Shown: positions 35,938 to 45,832, numbered from the stretch's first letter. The stretch is 64,000 nucleotides of DNA from CAZZBK01 sp964652155 (GCA_964652155.1 CAZZBK010000007.1:21566-85565), one strand, 5' to 3'. Made by a program: numbers and translations. Notes: generated by a model not told the origin, from the letters alone.

Positions 35938-36321
35938 TTAGCGCGGCTTGTCGCTTCGTTTGCCATGAATCGCACTAACTCGATTGGCAAAGTGGGGCAG
36001 CAAGCCGTCGAGCCGGCAACTGCGGAGCGCATCTTGACCCGCCTGAGACAGGCCACTGAGACGCAACAGGCCACCGCGCTGGGCCAAGTGCTTTTGCACC
36101 GACACCAACTGGCCGATCAGAGGCGAGTTGAGCTGCGACAACTCTTCGCACTCGATGACCATGCGCCGCGCGCCGTGCTGATCGAGCAAGCGCGTGAGCG
36201 ATTCGCCGAAGTGCGGAGCAGGCGCGCCGCGCTCAAGTTCGTCCGGGCCGTGAGGCCTCACGATCAACCAATCCGGACCACGCTCCACATCAACGGTCCA
36301 ACCCGATGTCAATTCAAGCAT
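35938..36321 (-). CDS. STAS-domain protein (anti-anti-sigma-factor-like)
   Basis: 127 residues. ATG 36321 is preceded by AAGGAG at good spacing, so the longer upstream frame is not used. The STAS fold is visible as an N-terminal beta strand (WLIVRPHGP), then VIECEELSQLNSPLIGQLV, where the Ser in LNS sits at the position of the phosphorylated Ser of SpoIIAA-type proteins, then a helix and GLLRLSGLS strand. STAS proteins usually bind anti-sigma kinases. No partner kinase is encoded nearby. Confidence 0.78.
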   Translation of the reverse strand: MLELTSGWTVDVERGPDWLIVRPHGPDELERGAPAPHFGESLTRLLDQHGARRMVIECEELSQLNSPLIGQLVSVQKHLAQRGGLLRLSGLSQAGQDALRSCRLDGLLPHFANRVSAIHGKRSDKPR

Positions 36322-36595
36322 GGTGGTCGCTCCTTCTTCTGTCCGCCTTAAAATCGACCGCACTCCGTTGAGCGGCCGAACCCTGATCGCGTCGATTATC
36401 ATACGCCTTGGGTCAGGCAATCGACTACCCCCCAACGCCCGAACGCTCCAATGCTTTTGGGCCTTGCGACGCTAGCAGAGCGTCGTTTGATCGCCTAAGC
36501 TCAAGCCCATTGGCCTGACAAGACCGTGCTAGCGGGGCATACCCCCGGCTCGGAAGATCAACACCCTGTCGTGCGTACAACCAAGGACCCCCACT

Positions 36596-37267
36596 TTGCC
36601 GCCGCAAGTTGAAATCGCCACGATCGTGTCTGCGCCGTTCGATGAGAACACCTACGTCGCGCGGATCGTGGGCCGCCAAGATTGCGTGATCGTCGACCCG
36701 GGCATGACACCCGACGAAGTCATCGACTACGTCGAGGAGCACAAACTCACGCCGGCCGCGCTGCTCATCACCCACGCGCACGGCGACCACATTGCGGGAA
36801 ACGCGGCTCTGAAGCAGCGCTGGCCCGAGTGCCCCATCGTCATCGGTCGCAGCGAGGCGGAGAAGCTCACCGACCCGGTGAAGAATTTGTCGGCACCGTT
36901 TGGCTTGCCGGTTATCAGCCCCCAGGCCGATGTGCTGCTCGACGATGGCGATACGTACCGCATCGCGGGCTTCGAGTTTGACGTGCACCTGATCCCCGGC
37001 CACTCGAGTGGGCATATCGTCTTTATCTGGCGCGGCCACCAACCGGTGATCGTCTTTGGCGGCGATATCCTGTTCGCTGGGAGCATCGGGCGAACCGACT
37101 TCCCGGGAGGCAGCTTCGCGCAACTCGCGGCGGGCATCGACGCGCATTTGTTCACGCTCGACGACGACGCCGTCGTGCTCTCGGGCCACGGCGAGCCCAC
37201 CACCATCGGACAAGAGAAACAACATAACCCTTTTGTTGGGCGACTCGCGAGTCGCCGCGGAACATGA
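36596..37267 (+). CDS. Metallo-beta-lactamase-fold hydrolase (glyoxalase II-like)
   Basis: 223 residues. The metal site T-H-A-H-G-D-H (about 59-65) is intact, with the later His (PGHSSGH) and Asp (GGDILF) and final His (SGHGEPT) of the family. The fold is the short glyoxalase-II/persulfide-hydrolase type; substrate is not decidable. The start is TTG 36596 with AAGGA eight nt upstream. The permease gene begins in its stop codon (ATGA), so the two are coupled. A palindrome-like CGGCTCGGA end lies just upstream at 36538-36553. Confidence 0.85.
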   Translation: MPPQVEIATIVSAPFDENTYVARIVGRQDCVIVDPGMTPDEVIDYVEEHKLTPAALLITHAHGDHIAGNAALKQRWPECPIVIGRSEAEKLTDPVKNLSAPFGLPVISPQADVLLDDGDTYRIAGFEFDVHLIPGHSSGHIVFIWRGHQPVIVFGGDILFAGSIGRTDFPGGSFAQLAAGIDAHLFTLDDDAVVLSGHGEPTTIGQEKQHNPFVGRLASRRGT

Positions 37268-38514
37268 GTCTTGAAATCCTCTCACTCGTCGCGCTGCTCG
37301 TCGTCGTGGCGATCAGTTGCTTGTCGTCGATCAACGTCGGGCTGCTGGCGCTCACGTTTGCTTGGGTAATCGGCGCGTACATCGCGCCCGCTTACGACGC
37401 GACGTTCAGCGCGAAAAAAGTGATCGAGGGCTTTCCAGCCGACCTGATGCTGCAACTCGTGGGCATGAGTTGGCTGTTCACCCAGGCGCAGCTCAACGGC
37501 ACCCTCGCGCGATTGGCGCAATGGGGCGTCAAGGCCTGTCGTGGCAACGCGGCCACGGTGAGCGTGATGTTCTTTTTGCTCGCGGGCGCGCTGTCGGCCA
37601 TTGGCGCCGGGAACATCGCGGCCGTCGCGCTCGTGGCCCCCACGGCGATGGTCACCGCGGCGCGGCTCGGCATCTCACCGCTGCTCATGGCGATCATGGT
37701 CGGCCACGGCAGCGTCGCCGGGGCATTGTCACCCTTCACGCCGATGGGCATCATCGCCGACAACGAGCTAACCAAGATCGGCTTGGCCGACCAGCAATGG
37801 TACACGTGCGGCATGAACTTTCTGACCAACCTGGGCGCGGGTCTCTTGGGCTATCTGCTGTGCCGTGGTTGGCAGACTCGGCCGACCGAGTCCACGAGCG
37901 ATCATGGGGCGCATGAAACACTGCGTTTTGAGCGCCGGCACCACGTGACGCTGCTGGTGCTGGGTGTGTTGTTCGTGGGCATTTTGTTTTTCAAAGTCCA
38001 TCTCGGCTTCGGCGCGCTTGCCGCGACGCTCATACTGATCGCGCTCGGTGCCGCCAACGAACAAGCATCGATCGTCAAACTCCCCTGGGGCGTCGTGTTC
38101 ATGGTCACCGGCATGAGCACGCTGGTCAGCCTTTGCGAGCGGACCGGCGGCTTGAAGCTGCTAAGCGTTTGGCTCGCGGGGCACATGACCGACGCAACCG
38201 CCGCGCCGCTGACCGCCCTGGTGACCGGCGTCATCTCGCTCTTCAGCAGCACGTCGGCCGTGGTGTTGCCCACGTTCTTGCCAATGGTGCAAGGCATGGC
38301 CGACAAACTCCCTGGCGTGACGCCGTTGGCGATCGCGACGGCGGTGAACATCGGCGGCAACCTGGTCGATGTGTCGCCAGTCTCGACGATTGGGGCCTTG
38401 TGCTTGGCAGCAGCCCCCGAGTCGACCGACCGCGCCCGCATGTATCGGCTCATGCTCATTTGGGGCGCGTCGATGGCCCTCGTCGCCGCCGCCGTGTGTG
38501 CTGTTTTGGTGTGA
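37264..38514 (+). CDS. SLC13/MatC-type permease (ion transporter superfamily)
   Basis: 416 residues, about 11 hydrophobic helices. The two halves carry re-entrant-loop-type motifs: SAIGAGNIAAVALVAP in the first half and the matching VNIGGNLVDVSPVSTIG with SLFSSTSAVVLPTF in the second, as in the dicarboxylate/anion transporters of the IT superfamily (MatC, CitM, ArsB). A malate or other C4-dicarboxylate is the likeliest cargo. Coupled to the MBL hydrolase, whose product may be transported (inference). Confidence 0.82.
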   Translation: MSLEILSLVALLVVVAISCLSSINVGLLALTFAWVIGAYIAPAYDATFSAKKVIEGFPADLMLQLVGMSWLFTQAQLNGTLARLAQWGVKACRGNAATVSVMFFLLAGALSAIGAGNIAAVALVAPTAMVTAARLGISPLLMAIMVGHGSVAGALSPFTPMGIIADNELTKIGLADQQWYTCGMNFLTNLGAGLLGYLLCRGWQTRPTESTSDHGAHETLRFERRHHVTLLVLGVLFVGILFFKVHLGFGALAATLILIALGAANEQASIVKLPWGVVFMVTGMSTLVSLCERTGGLKLLSVWLAGHMTDATAAPLTALVTGVISLFSSTSAVVLPTFLPMVQGMADKLPGVTPLAIATAVNIGGNLVDVSPVSTIGALCLAAAPESTDRARMYRLMLIWGASMALVAAAVCAVLV

Positions 38515-38573
38515 GCGCCGGCGATGCGATCGCCATTGGCAATTTGAACCGGCGGGTGATATCTTGGAGTTGT

Positions 38574-38807
38574 ATGGTCAATCTCCAAATCAGTGATACT
38601 GCCGCCGCAGTGTTAAGTGCCCAGGCTGCCGCTTGTGGCCTAACGGTCGAAGCGTACCTGGAAACCCTGCTGCTTGGTCGTCCGGCGGGGGATCGTCATG
38701 AGTTGTCGGTCGCAGAGATCGATCGTCTACTAGATGAAGAAGCGACGCTGGGTCGATCGCCGTCAGGCACGTTCTCCCGAACGGATATCTACGGCGATCA
38801 CGACTGA
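38574..38807 (+). CDS. Antitoxin of a VapBC-type system
   Basis: 77 residues from ATG 38574. The N-terminal part (MVNLQISDTAAAVLSAQAAA) fits a short DNA-binding antitoxin of the RHH kind, and the acidic C-terminus (RTDIYGDHD) fits toxin wrapping. Family assignment rests on position: its TGA overlaps the start of the PIN-domain toxin. Antitoxins of this kind repress their own operon. Confidence 0.68.
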   Translation: MVNLQISDTAAAVLSAQAAACGLTVEAYLETLLLGRPAGDRHELSVAEIDRLLDEEATLGRSPSGTFSRTDIYGDHD

Positions 38808-39244
38808 TGGCCTGCTTAATTGACACGGGCGTTCTGTTGCGAGCATTCGACCGATCGTCGGCCGAGTATCCGGCAATACGTCAGGCAATTCGCACCTTGA
38901 GGGCGCGACAAGAACGTTTCGTGGTCGCGGCCCAAAACTTGGCCGAATTCTGGAATGCCTCCACACGGCCGGTCGACAAGAACGGATATGGCCTGCTGAT
39001 TGAGCAAGTGGCGAGACGATTGGCGGCGATTGAACGTATCTGCCAGGTCATCACCGAAGATCAACGAGCCTTTCGAGTGTGGAAGGATTTACTCCGCGCC
39101 TACTCAATATCGGGTGTCGCGGTCCACGACGCCCGGCTCGCTGTCGTGATGCAGGCTCAGGATATTTCGACGATCATCACCCTCAATGATCGCGATTTTC
39201 GGCGATATCAGGGTCTCGTTGTTCTCACCCCCACGGCAGTCTGA
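38807..39244 (+). CDS. PIN-domain toxin (VapC-like)
   Basis: 145 residues. Four acidic residues of the PIN nuclease site are in place: Asp in CLIDTG (residue 6), Glu in NLAEFWN (about 47), Asp in VHDARL (about 103) and Asp in LNDRDF (about 124). PIN toxins cut specific RNAs in a metal-dependent way. It starts at TGATG with the antitoxin, giving tight co-translation. The usual VapBC length is 130-145. Confidence 0.87.
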   Translation: MACLIDTGVLLRAFDRSSAEYPAIRQAIRTLRARQERFVVAAQNLAEFWNASTRPVDKNGYGLLIEQVARRLAAIERICQVITEDQRAFRVWKDLLRAYSISGVAVHDARLAVVMQAQDISTIITLNDRDFRRYQGLVVLTPTAV

Positions 39245-39379
39245 ATCGAATTACTGGCGAGTGTCCTTCGTTGAAACATCCTTGGAACCGTTCGTCTTTT
39301 GAACTCCCTGGATTTGCATTAAGATAGAACGACATGATCACCAGCCAATTTCCCCCCGCCTGAGTGTGGAGCGTCGCGC

Positions 39380-40678
39380 ATGACCCCCAGCTTTCCGCAA
39401 ATGTTTCGCCTGCGTCAGACCTTTGAACGCCCTCGGGTCGACTCGATTCCGACCACGGTCGAGGCGGAACTGCGTCGACTGAACTTAGGGAGCAAAATCA
39501 AGCCGGGTCAATCGGTCGCCATCACCTGCGGCAGCCGCGGCATTGCCAACATCAAGCACATCACCAAGGCAATCGTCGAACATGTGAAGCGTCTGGGAGC
39601 CCAGCCGTACATTGTGCCCGCGATGGGCAGTCACGGTGGCGGCACGGCCGAGGGGCAGCGCGGCATCCTTGAAGGCTACGGGGTCACCGAAGCGTTTTGC
39701 GGCTGTCCGATCAAAGCCTCGATGGAAACGATTGTCGTCACGCAGGCCGCCGAGGGGTTCCCGGTCCATTTCGACCGTCATGCCAGCGAGGCCGATCACG
39801 TCATTGTCGCTGGTCGCGTGAAGCCGCACACCAATTTTTATGGCGACATCGAGAGCGGGCTGATGAAGATGATGCTCATCGGCCTGGGCAAGCACAACGG
39901 CGCGAAGATCTATCACCGCGCCATTCAAAACTACAGCTTTGGTCAAATCGTCCGCAGCGTTGCCCGCGTGGTGCTCGAGCGTTGCCGGATCGTCGCCGGC
40001 GTGGGGATCGTCGAGAACAGCTACGACGAGACCGCGCTGATCAAGGCAGTGGCCCCCGAGGAGTTTGAAGCCCGCGAGAAGGAACTGCTCGTGCAAGCCA
40101 AGAAGTGGCTGCCGCGGCTCCCTTTCGACGAGATCGATATTCTGTTTGTCGAAGAGCACGGCAAGAACATCAGCGGCACGGGCATGGACACAAACGTGAT
40201 TGGTCGCAAATTTCGCAACACGCCGCTGTGCGACCAGGAGAAGCCGAACGTCAAGCGGATCATTGTCCGCGGCTTGACCGAGTCGACCCACGGCAACGCC
40301 TGCGGACTGGGAATGGCCGAGTTCTGCCTGTCGCGCGTCGTGCAGCAGGTCGATCGCAAGATCACGGTGATCAACAGCCTGACCGGCGGACATCCCGAGG
40401 GTGCCCACATTCCCATCCACTTCGACACTGATCGCGAATGCCTCGAAGCGGCCGTGAGCGTCATTGGCCTGATCGAGCCGCACGACGCCAAGATCGTTTG
40501 GATTCGCAACACGCTCGACCTGGCCGAGGTTGAGGTGTCAGCCCCATACTTGGACGAAGCCAATCGCCGCGAGGACTTGGAGGTTCTGTCACCGCTGCGT
40601 GATCTGCCGTTTGACGCCAGCGGCATGCTGCCGCCGTGGGACGCCGCCGCGGAACATGAGCATGTGGGGGGGTCATAG
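39380..40678 (+). CDS. DUF2088 / LarA-family protein
   Basis: 432 residues. The N-terminal DUF2088 domain shows GSHGGGTAEGQ (about 73-83) and the later GRVKPHTNFYGDIESG (about 148-163), both hallmarks of nickel-pincer lactate racemase relatives. Many DUF2088 proteins racemise other 2-hydroxyacids or are uncharacterised, so I do not call it LarA. No larB, larC or larE is nearby, which would be needed to make the nickel-pincer cofactor (family knowledge). Upstream TTTGAA-16-TAAGAT near 39301-39328 is a weak promoter candidate. Confidence 0.78.
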   Translation: MTPSFPQMFRLRQTFERPRVDSIPTTVEAELRRLNLGSKIKPGQSVAITCGSRGIANIKHITKAIVEHVKRLGAQPYIVPAMGSHGGGTAEGQRGILEGYGVTEAFCGCPIKASMETIVVTQAAEGFPVHFDRHASEADHVIVAGRVKPHTNFYGDIESGLMKMMLIGLGKHNGAKIYHRAIQNYSFGQIVRSVARVVLERCRIVAGVGIVENSYDETALIKAVAPEEFEAREKELLVQAKKWLPRLPFDEIDILFVEEHGKNISGTGMDTNVIGRKFRNTPLCDQEKPNVKRIIVRGLTESTHGNACGLGMAEFCLSRVVQQVDRKITVINSLTGGHPEGAHIPIHFDTDRECLEAAVSVIGLIEPHDAKIVWIRNTLDLAEVEVSAPYLDEANRREDLEVLSPLRDLPFDASGMLPPWDAAAEHEHVGGS

Positions 40679-40706
40679 GTCTCGTGCCCCCGTGGTGTTC
40701 TTTTTT

Positions 40707-40889
40707 CCGAGCCGGGGACGTCAGTCCTCGGATAAGTTATTGAGGTTCAGGTAATTAAGTTAAGTAGGACGACCAGCGGGAGTCCGATCATACCGGCCTC
40801 GCGTTGCTCGGCCTGTTAAGCTGGTTATCTGAGCATCAATAACCCTCCCAAACACCAAGTTATCCGGAGACTCTCGTCCCCGGCTCGGA
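40707..40889. repeat. Long palindromic element, copy C (long loop)
   Basis: Left arm 40707-40739 (CCGAGCCGGGGACGTCAGTC then CTCGGATAA) and right arm 40857-40889 (TTATCCGGAGACTCTCGTCC then CCGGCTCGG) are inverted copies separated by about 117 nt, longer than in copies A, B and D. The right arm ends 6 nt before the GTG start of the next gene, and its CTCGGAG supplies a Shine-Dalgarno-like GGAG for it. Confidence 0.8.
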
Positions 40890-40895
40890 GATCTC

Positions 40896-43800
40896 GTGAT
40901 CCTGCGTCTGATTCAATTCCTCGAAGCCTGCGGGTGGCGCCAGCGCGCCAAGTTGCGCACACGCCGCACGATCACGCGTTGGCGCGGGCTCATTGAGCCG
41001 CTCGAAACACGGCAACTACTCGCGATTACGCCCCAGCTGGTCAAAGACATCAACCAGCTCACGTCGAACGTCTCGGCACCCTCGCAACTGACCGAAGTCA
41101 ACGGCCAACTCTTTTTTCAGGCGGCCGATGCCTCTCATGGCCATGAACTGTGGAAGGCCAGCGGCACGACCGGCGTGGTGCCGGTGGGCGATATCAACCC
41201 AGGGCCGGTGGGCTCGTATCCCTCGCTGCTCACGAATGTCGGCGGCACGGTTTTTTTTCGCGCGCTCGACGGTGCCCGCGGCTACGACTTGTGGAAGTCG
41301 GACGGCTCGAACACCGGCACCATGCTGGTCGCGGTGGTCGACCCCGGCGGCGGTCACGCGATCAACCGGCCGCTCACCAGCGTCGGCAACACGTTGTTCT
41401 TCGAGGCCCAGCATGACGCGAATGCCGCACTCTGGAAATCCGACGGCACGATGAGCGGCACGGTTGTCGTGCGCGACTTCAATAGCCCCAACGTATCGTC
41501 GTACCCCGCGTGGCTCACCAACGTGAACGGACTGGTGTACTTCACGGCGGGTGATTCGCTCTCTGGCATTGAGCTGTGGCGCAGCGATGGCACCAGCAAC
41601 GGCACGGTGATGGTCCGCGACATCGCTCCTGGCACGGGCGGCTCGACCCCCATGCAACTCACAAACGTCAACGGCACATTGTTCTTCACGGCCAACGACG
41701 GCACATCGGGCTATCAGATCTGGAAAAGCGACGGCACGAGCAACGGCACCGTGCTCGTCGCGCCGATTCAGCTCGCATCGAGCACCAATGTCCCTGGCTC
41801 ACTGACAAGCGTCGGCAACGAACTGTTCTTCACGGCCGACAATGGCGCGGTGGGCAATGAACTCTGGCGCACCAATGGCACATCGAGCGGCACGTCGCTC
41901 GTGGCCGACATCAACCCCGGCTTTCCCGGCTCGTCCATCTCCGAACTCGCCAACGTCGGCGGGACACTGTACTTCCAGGCGACCCAAACCCTCAACGGTG
42001 CCGAGTTGTGGCAGATCAGCGGCACATCGGGAAATGCCACCCTGGTCGCTGATATTAACCTTGGCCCCGCGGGCTCGTATCCGCACAGCCTCGTCAATGT
42101 CGGCGGCATCCTTGTCTTCGCAGCCGACAACGGCAGCACCGGCAACGAACTCTGGAAAAGCGATGGCAGCAGCAGCGGCACGTCGCTACTGAGCGACATT
42201 GTGCCCGGCAGCGTGGGTTCCAATCCCGCCTCGCTCGTAAGCGTCGACGGGGCCGTGTTCTTCACGGCGAACACGATCTCGGGCGTTCCCACGCTCTGGA
42301 AAGGTTCGCCCAACTCGACGACGGGTGTCGTGCCGTTACTCGGCTTCAACACGAGCAACCAAAGCTCTTATCCCAATACGCTCGTCGTGGCCAATGGGTT
42401 CATGTTTTTCAGCGCCACCGATGGCGTCAATGGCTACGAACTCTGGCGCAGCGACGGCACCAGCAACGGCACCGTGCTGGTGCGCGACATTCGACCGGGC
42501 AGCGGCCACTCGCTTCCCAAGGAGCTGACAAACGTCAACGGCACGCTGTTCTTCAGCGCCTTCGATGCCCCGCTGGGCTACGAACTGTGGAAGAGCGACG
42601 GCACCAGCAGCGGAACCGTGCTCGTCCGCGACACGGTCCCGGGGCTCCCCGGCTCGGCCCCAACGCGACTGACGAACGTCAATGACACGCTCTTTTTCGT
42701 CGCCAACGACGGCATCACGGGCTACGAACTGTGGAAAAGCGACGGCACCAGCGGCGGCACCGTGCTTGTCCGCGACATCAACCCCGGCGGCTACGACTCG
42801 AGCCCGCGCGAGTTGACAAACGTCGGCGGTGTGTTGTACTTCACCGCCAACGATGGCGCAAACAACAACACGCTGTGGCGCAGCGACGGCACCAGCAGCG
42901 GCACGGTGCTCGTGACGATGCTCACCGGCGGCTCCTCGGTTAGCCCCAGCCAGTTCATCAACGTCAACGGCACACTGTTCTTTCAGGCCTTTACAGTTCA
43001 GCGCGGCGCCGAACTCTGGAAGAGCAACGGCACCAGCGGCGGCACCATGCTCGTCCGCGACATCAACCCCGGCGGCTACGGCGCTTACCCCGGTCAACTC
43101 ACCAACGTGAACGGTACGCTGTTCTTTCAGGCCTTTGATAGCGCCGGCTACGAATTGTGGAAAAGCGATGGCACGAGCGATGGCACCGTGCTGGTCGGCG
43201 ATATCTTTGGAGGCGCGACCAGCTCCTATCCCAGCCACCTGACGAATGTCAACGGCACGCTGTATTTCGACGCGCGATCGCCCAATTTGAACGCGACGCT
43301 CTGGCGCAGCGATGGCACAAGTGGCGGCACAACCCTCGTGGCCGACATCGCGGCCGGCAGGGGCAATGCCCAGTTCGACGCGCTGGCCAACCTCGACGGC
43401 ATGCTTTTGTTCGCGGCCAACGACGGCAGTACGGGCCGACAACTCTGGCTGACCAACGGCACGCCGGCGTCCACCAAGCCGCTCAGTCTGCAAAACCCCA
43501 ACTTCGCGCCGCGCGGGCTTACCGCGTTTCAGAATCAACTCTTCTTCTCCGCGTTCGATCCTCTCAACGGCCGAGAACTGTGGAGCGCCGATGCGCTGCT
43601 CCCAAGCGGCGTGCAAATCTCGATCGTCGGCCCAACCGCCACGCTCACCGACAGCAACCCGGGCGATCATCTGCAAATCATCCTCAACCCACAAGGGGGC
43701 TTTCAGGCGTACCTCAACAACCAACCGCTCGACAAGACCCTGTTTGGCGGCGCGACCAATCTGATCGTCGATGGACTGAACTTTCTTGCCCAAGCCGACG

Positions 43801-44987
43801 TCTTCAGCGCGCCGGCGATTGTCGATCAAGCGAGCCTCCTGGGGAGTACGCTGCAATACGATAACGCGCTCATGCACGTGACCGTCAAGAACACACACAA
43901 CCTCTTCGCCTTCGGACAGGGCGAAGACCGCGTGCTGATCTACGACACCGCCGGCGACGCATCGATCAGCACCCTAACCGGCTATTGCGCGGTCACCTCG
44001 ACAACGCTATTCGCGCAGAGCACCGGCTTTGGCCAGACCTATGTCTTCGCGGGGGCCAACACCCTGACGCGGATGTACGACTCCGGCAGCGACGACACCT
44101 TCAACGCCCTGCCAACCTACAGCGTCATGCAAGGCTCTGGTTTCTTTACTCAGATCATCAACGGCCGGAACATCGTCGGCGTGTTTGCCTTCGGCGGCAA
44201 CGACGCGGCCCACTTCTATGACTCGATCGGCAACGACACGCTCACCAGCTACGCTAACGACACAACCCTCGCGGGGAGCGGCTACGCGAATCGCATTCTT
44301 GGCCCAGCCAGCATCGTCGCCGAGCAGAGCAGCGGCGGCATCGACAAGGCCATCTTCTACGACACGTCCGGCGATGATCGTTTTGTTGGCTTTCCGGCCT
44401 ATTCGCAGCTGACGAGCAGCGGCATCACGCGGCAGGTGATCGGCTATCCGCAGGTATTCGCCTATGCGTTCAGCGGTGGGTTCGACACGGCCGAACTCAT
44501 CGACTCGCTCGGCGACGACACGTTTGCGAGCCAGCCCCTCTACACGGCGCTGTATGGCAACAACTATTACTACCTGGTCGGCGGATTCACGCGCGTGCTG
44601 GCCAGCGCCGTCAACGGCGGCGCCGACACCGCCACGTTCTACGACTCGGATGGCGACGACCGCTTCTTCGGCAACGTGAACCTGAGCTTGCTCATCGGTA
44701 CCGGCTATTTGAACCAAGCGCAAGGCTTTGACTATATCAACGTCTACTCGACGCTCGGCAGCGACGCCGCATACCTCTTCGACACGCCCAACGATGATTT
44801 CTTGAGCATCAGCGGCAATCTCGCGCGGCTGCAATACCCCGTCGGCGGCGCAACCCAAACACAGTACATCCAAGTCATCGGATTTGCCCGCGCAATCGCC
44901 CTCCGCACCGTGGGCACCGACCGCATTCAACGCCAGTCGATCGATTACGTGCTTAGCCTCGTCGGACTCTGGCGACCCACGAGCTAA
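40896..44987 (+). CDS. 1363-residue ELWxxDGT-repeat protein with RTX-like C-terminal repeats
   Basis: GTG 40896 start, with GGAG five nt upstream inside the palindromic element. The N-terminus (about 20-45) is basic and ends in LIEPLETRQLLA, the planctomycete-type motif of very large surface proteins. Residues about 45-900 hold about 18 ELWKSDGTSxGT-like motifs at about 48-residue spacing, the hyalin-type ELWxxDGT repeat. After a linker, about seven Y-D-S-x-G-D-D-x-F-like repeats (about 1000-1300) resemble Ca-binding acidic loops. Likely an exported adhesion or surface protein; the exact anchor is unknown. Confidence 0.85.
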   Translation: MILRLIQFLEACGWRQRAKLRTRRTITRWRGLIEPLETRQLLAITPQLVKDINQLTSNVSAPSQLTEVNGQLFFQAADASHGHELWKASGTTGVVPVGDINPGPVGSYPSLLTNVGGTVFFRALDGARGYDLWKSDGSNTGTMLVAVVDPGGGHAINRPLTSVGNTLFFEAQHDANAALWKSDGTMSGTVVVRDFNSPNVSSYPAWLTNVNGLVYFTAGDSLSGIELWRSDGTSNGTVMVRDIAPGTGGSTPMQLTNVNGTLFFTANDGTSGYQIWKSDGTSNGTVLVAPIQLASSTNVPGSLTSVGNELFFTADNGAVGNELWRTNGTSSGTSLVADINPGFPGSSISELANVGGTLYFQATQTLNGAELWQISGTSGNATLVADINLGPAGSYPHSLVNVGGILVFAADNGSTGNELWKSDGSSSGTSLLSDIVPGSVGSNPASLVSVDGAVFFTANTISGVPTLWKGSPNSTTGVVPLLGFNTSNQSSYPNTLVVANGFMFFSATDGVNGYELWRSDGTSNGTVLVRDIRPGSGHSLPKELTNVNGTLFFSAFDAPLGYELWKSDGTSSGTVLVRDTVPGLPGSAPTRLTNVNDTLFFVANDGITGYELWKSDGTSGGTVLVRDINPGGYDSSPRELTNVGGVLYFTANDGANNNTLWRSDGTSSGTVLVTMLTGGSSVSPSQFINVNGTLFFQAFTVQRGAELWKSNGTSGGTMLVRDINPGGYGAYPGQLTNVNGTLFFQAFDSAGYELWKSDGTSDGTVLVGDIFGGATSSYPSHLTNVNGTLYFDARSPNLNATLWRSDGTSGGTTLVADIAAGRGNAQFDALANLDGMLLFAANDGSTGRQLWLTNGTPASTKPLSLQNPNFAPRGLTAFQNQLFFSAFDPLNGRELWSADALLPSGVQISIVGPTATLTDSNPGDHLQIILNPQGGFQAYLNNQPLDKTLFGGATNLIVDGLNFLAQADVFSAPAIVDQASLLGSTLQYDNALMHVTVKNTHNLFAFGQGEDRVLIYDTAGDASISTLTGYCAVTSTTLFAQSTGFGQTYVFAGANTLTRMYDSGSDDTFNALPTYSVMQGSGFFTQIINGRNIVGVFAFGGNDAAHFYDSIGNDTLTSYANDTTLAGSGYANRILGPASIVAEQSSGGIDKAIFYDTSGDDRFVGFPAYSQLTSSGITRQVIGYPQVFAYAFSGGFDTAELIDSLGDDTFASQPLYTALYGNNYYYLVGGFTRVLASAVNGGADTATFYDSDGDDRFFGNVNLSLLIGTGYLNQAQGFDYINVYSTLGSDAAYLFDTPNDDFLSISGNLARLQYPVGGATQTQYIQVIGFARAIALRTVGTDRIQRQSIDYVLSLVGLWRPTS

Positions 44988-45020
44988 GTACGCGTGCTTC
45001 ATTCGCCGTGGCAGGATTTC

Positions 45021-45740
45021 CTACCGCTGCTGCGACTCGTTGGCGATCGCTTGGGCGCGGGCGAAATCGGCCTCGGCCCGCTCGGGATTGTTCTTCCGCA
45101 CATACGACACGCCCCGATTGTAATACGCGTCAGCGTCGTGCGGGCGGAGCTTAATGGCCATCGTAAAGTCGGCGATCGCCCGATCGGCATTGCTGGGGTC
45201 GAGATGCGGGTATCGTCCGTAGATCGTGCCGCGATTGATGTACGCATCGGCGTAATCCGGCTTCAGCTCGATGGCCGCTGAGTAGTCGGCCAGCGCCAAC
45301 GCATGCTCGCCCATCTCAGCCTGCACCGCGGCGCGATTATAGTAAGCCAGGGCATAATCGCGTTTGCAACGAATAGCCGCGCTGAAGTCGTCGATGGCCG
45401 CGGCATGCTCGCGCCGGTCGGCATGAATGCTCCCTCGATTGTAATACGCTTTGGCGTAATCGCTCTTGGCGGCGATGGCCGCGTCGAAGTCGGCAAGCGC
45501 CTGCTCGATGTGCCCCTGCTCGGCATGCAAGCTGCCGCGATTATTGAGCGCCTCGGCGCAGCGTGGATTGATCCTCAGCGCCTCGCTGTAGCAGCGAATG
45601 GCCTCGGCCGAGTCCTTGTTCTTCGCCGCCTCGAGCCCCTGCTTCAAGGCCGTCTGCTCGGCGCTCAGCCCGCACCCCAGCACGACGACCGACAGCAGCA
45701 CGACCATCGCCGAGCACCGTTTCGTGACCAATATGCGCAT
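45021..45740 (-). CDS. TPR-repeat lipoprotein
   Basis: 239 residues from ATG 45740 (GGAG just upstream; two in-frame ATGs further up are possible). The signal peptide ends in V-V-L-G-C, a lipobox with Cys23, so it should be lipid-anchored. Five to six TPR units follow, each with the A-x-x-x-Y-N-R-G pattern (for example KAYYNRGSIHADRREHAAAI). TPRs bind partner proteins. It converges with the ELWxxDGT gene (34 nt between stop codons) and is transcribed from the same side as the large glycosidase-like gene. Confidence 0.85.
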   Translation of the reverse strand: MRILVTKRCSAMVVLLSVVVLGCGLSAEQTALKQGLEAAKNKDSAEAIRCYSEALRINPRCAEALNNRGSLHAEQGHIEQALADFDAAIAAKSDYAKAYYNRGSIHADRREHAAAIDDFSAAIRCKRDYALAYYNRAAVQAEMGEHALALADYSAAIELKPDYADAYINRGTIYGRYPHLDPSNADRAIADFTMAIKLRPHDADAYYNRGVSYVRKNNPERAEADFARAQAIANESQQR

Positions 45741-45832
45741 CACATTCGACTCCATTCTCACGGTCAACACCATCGTGTCGGGCGAGTCCTTTCACCCAAC
45801 CCCTCGATTGTCCCAGCGCAGGATAAAAACCG

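Noticed and set aside
38518..38545. Small hairpin (GGCGATGC/GATCGCC) before the VapB-like gene as an operator
   Set aside because: The palindrome is short and occurs by chance in such GC-rich DNA; no second copy supports it.
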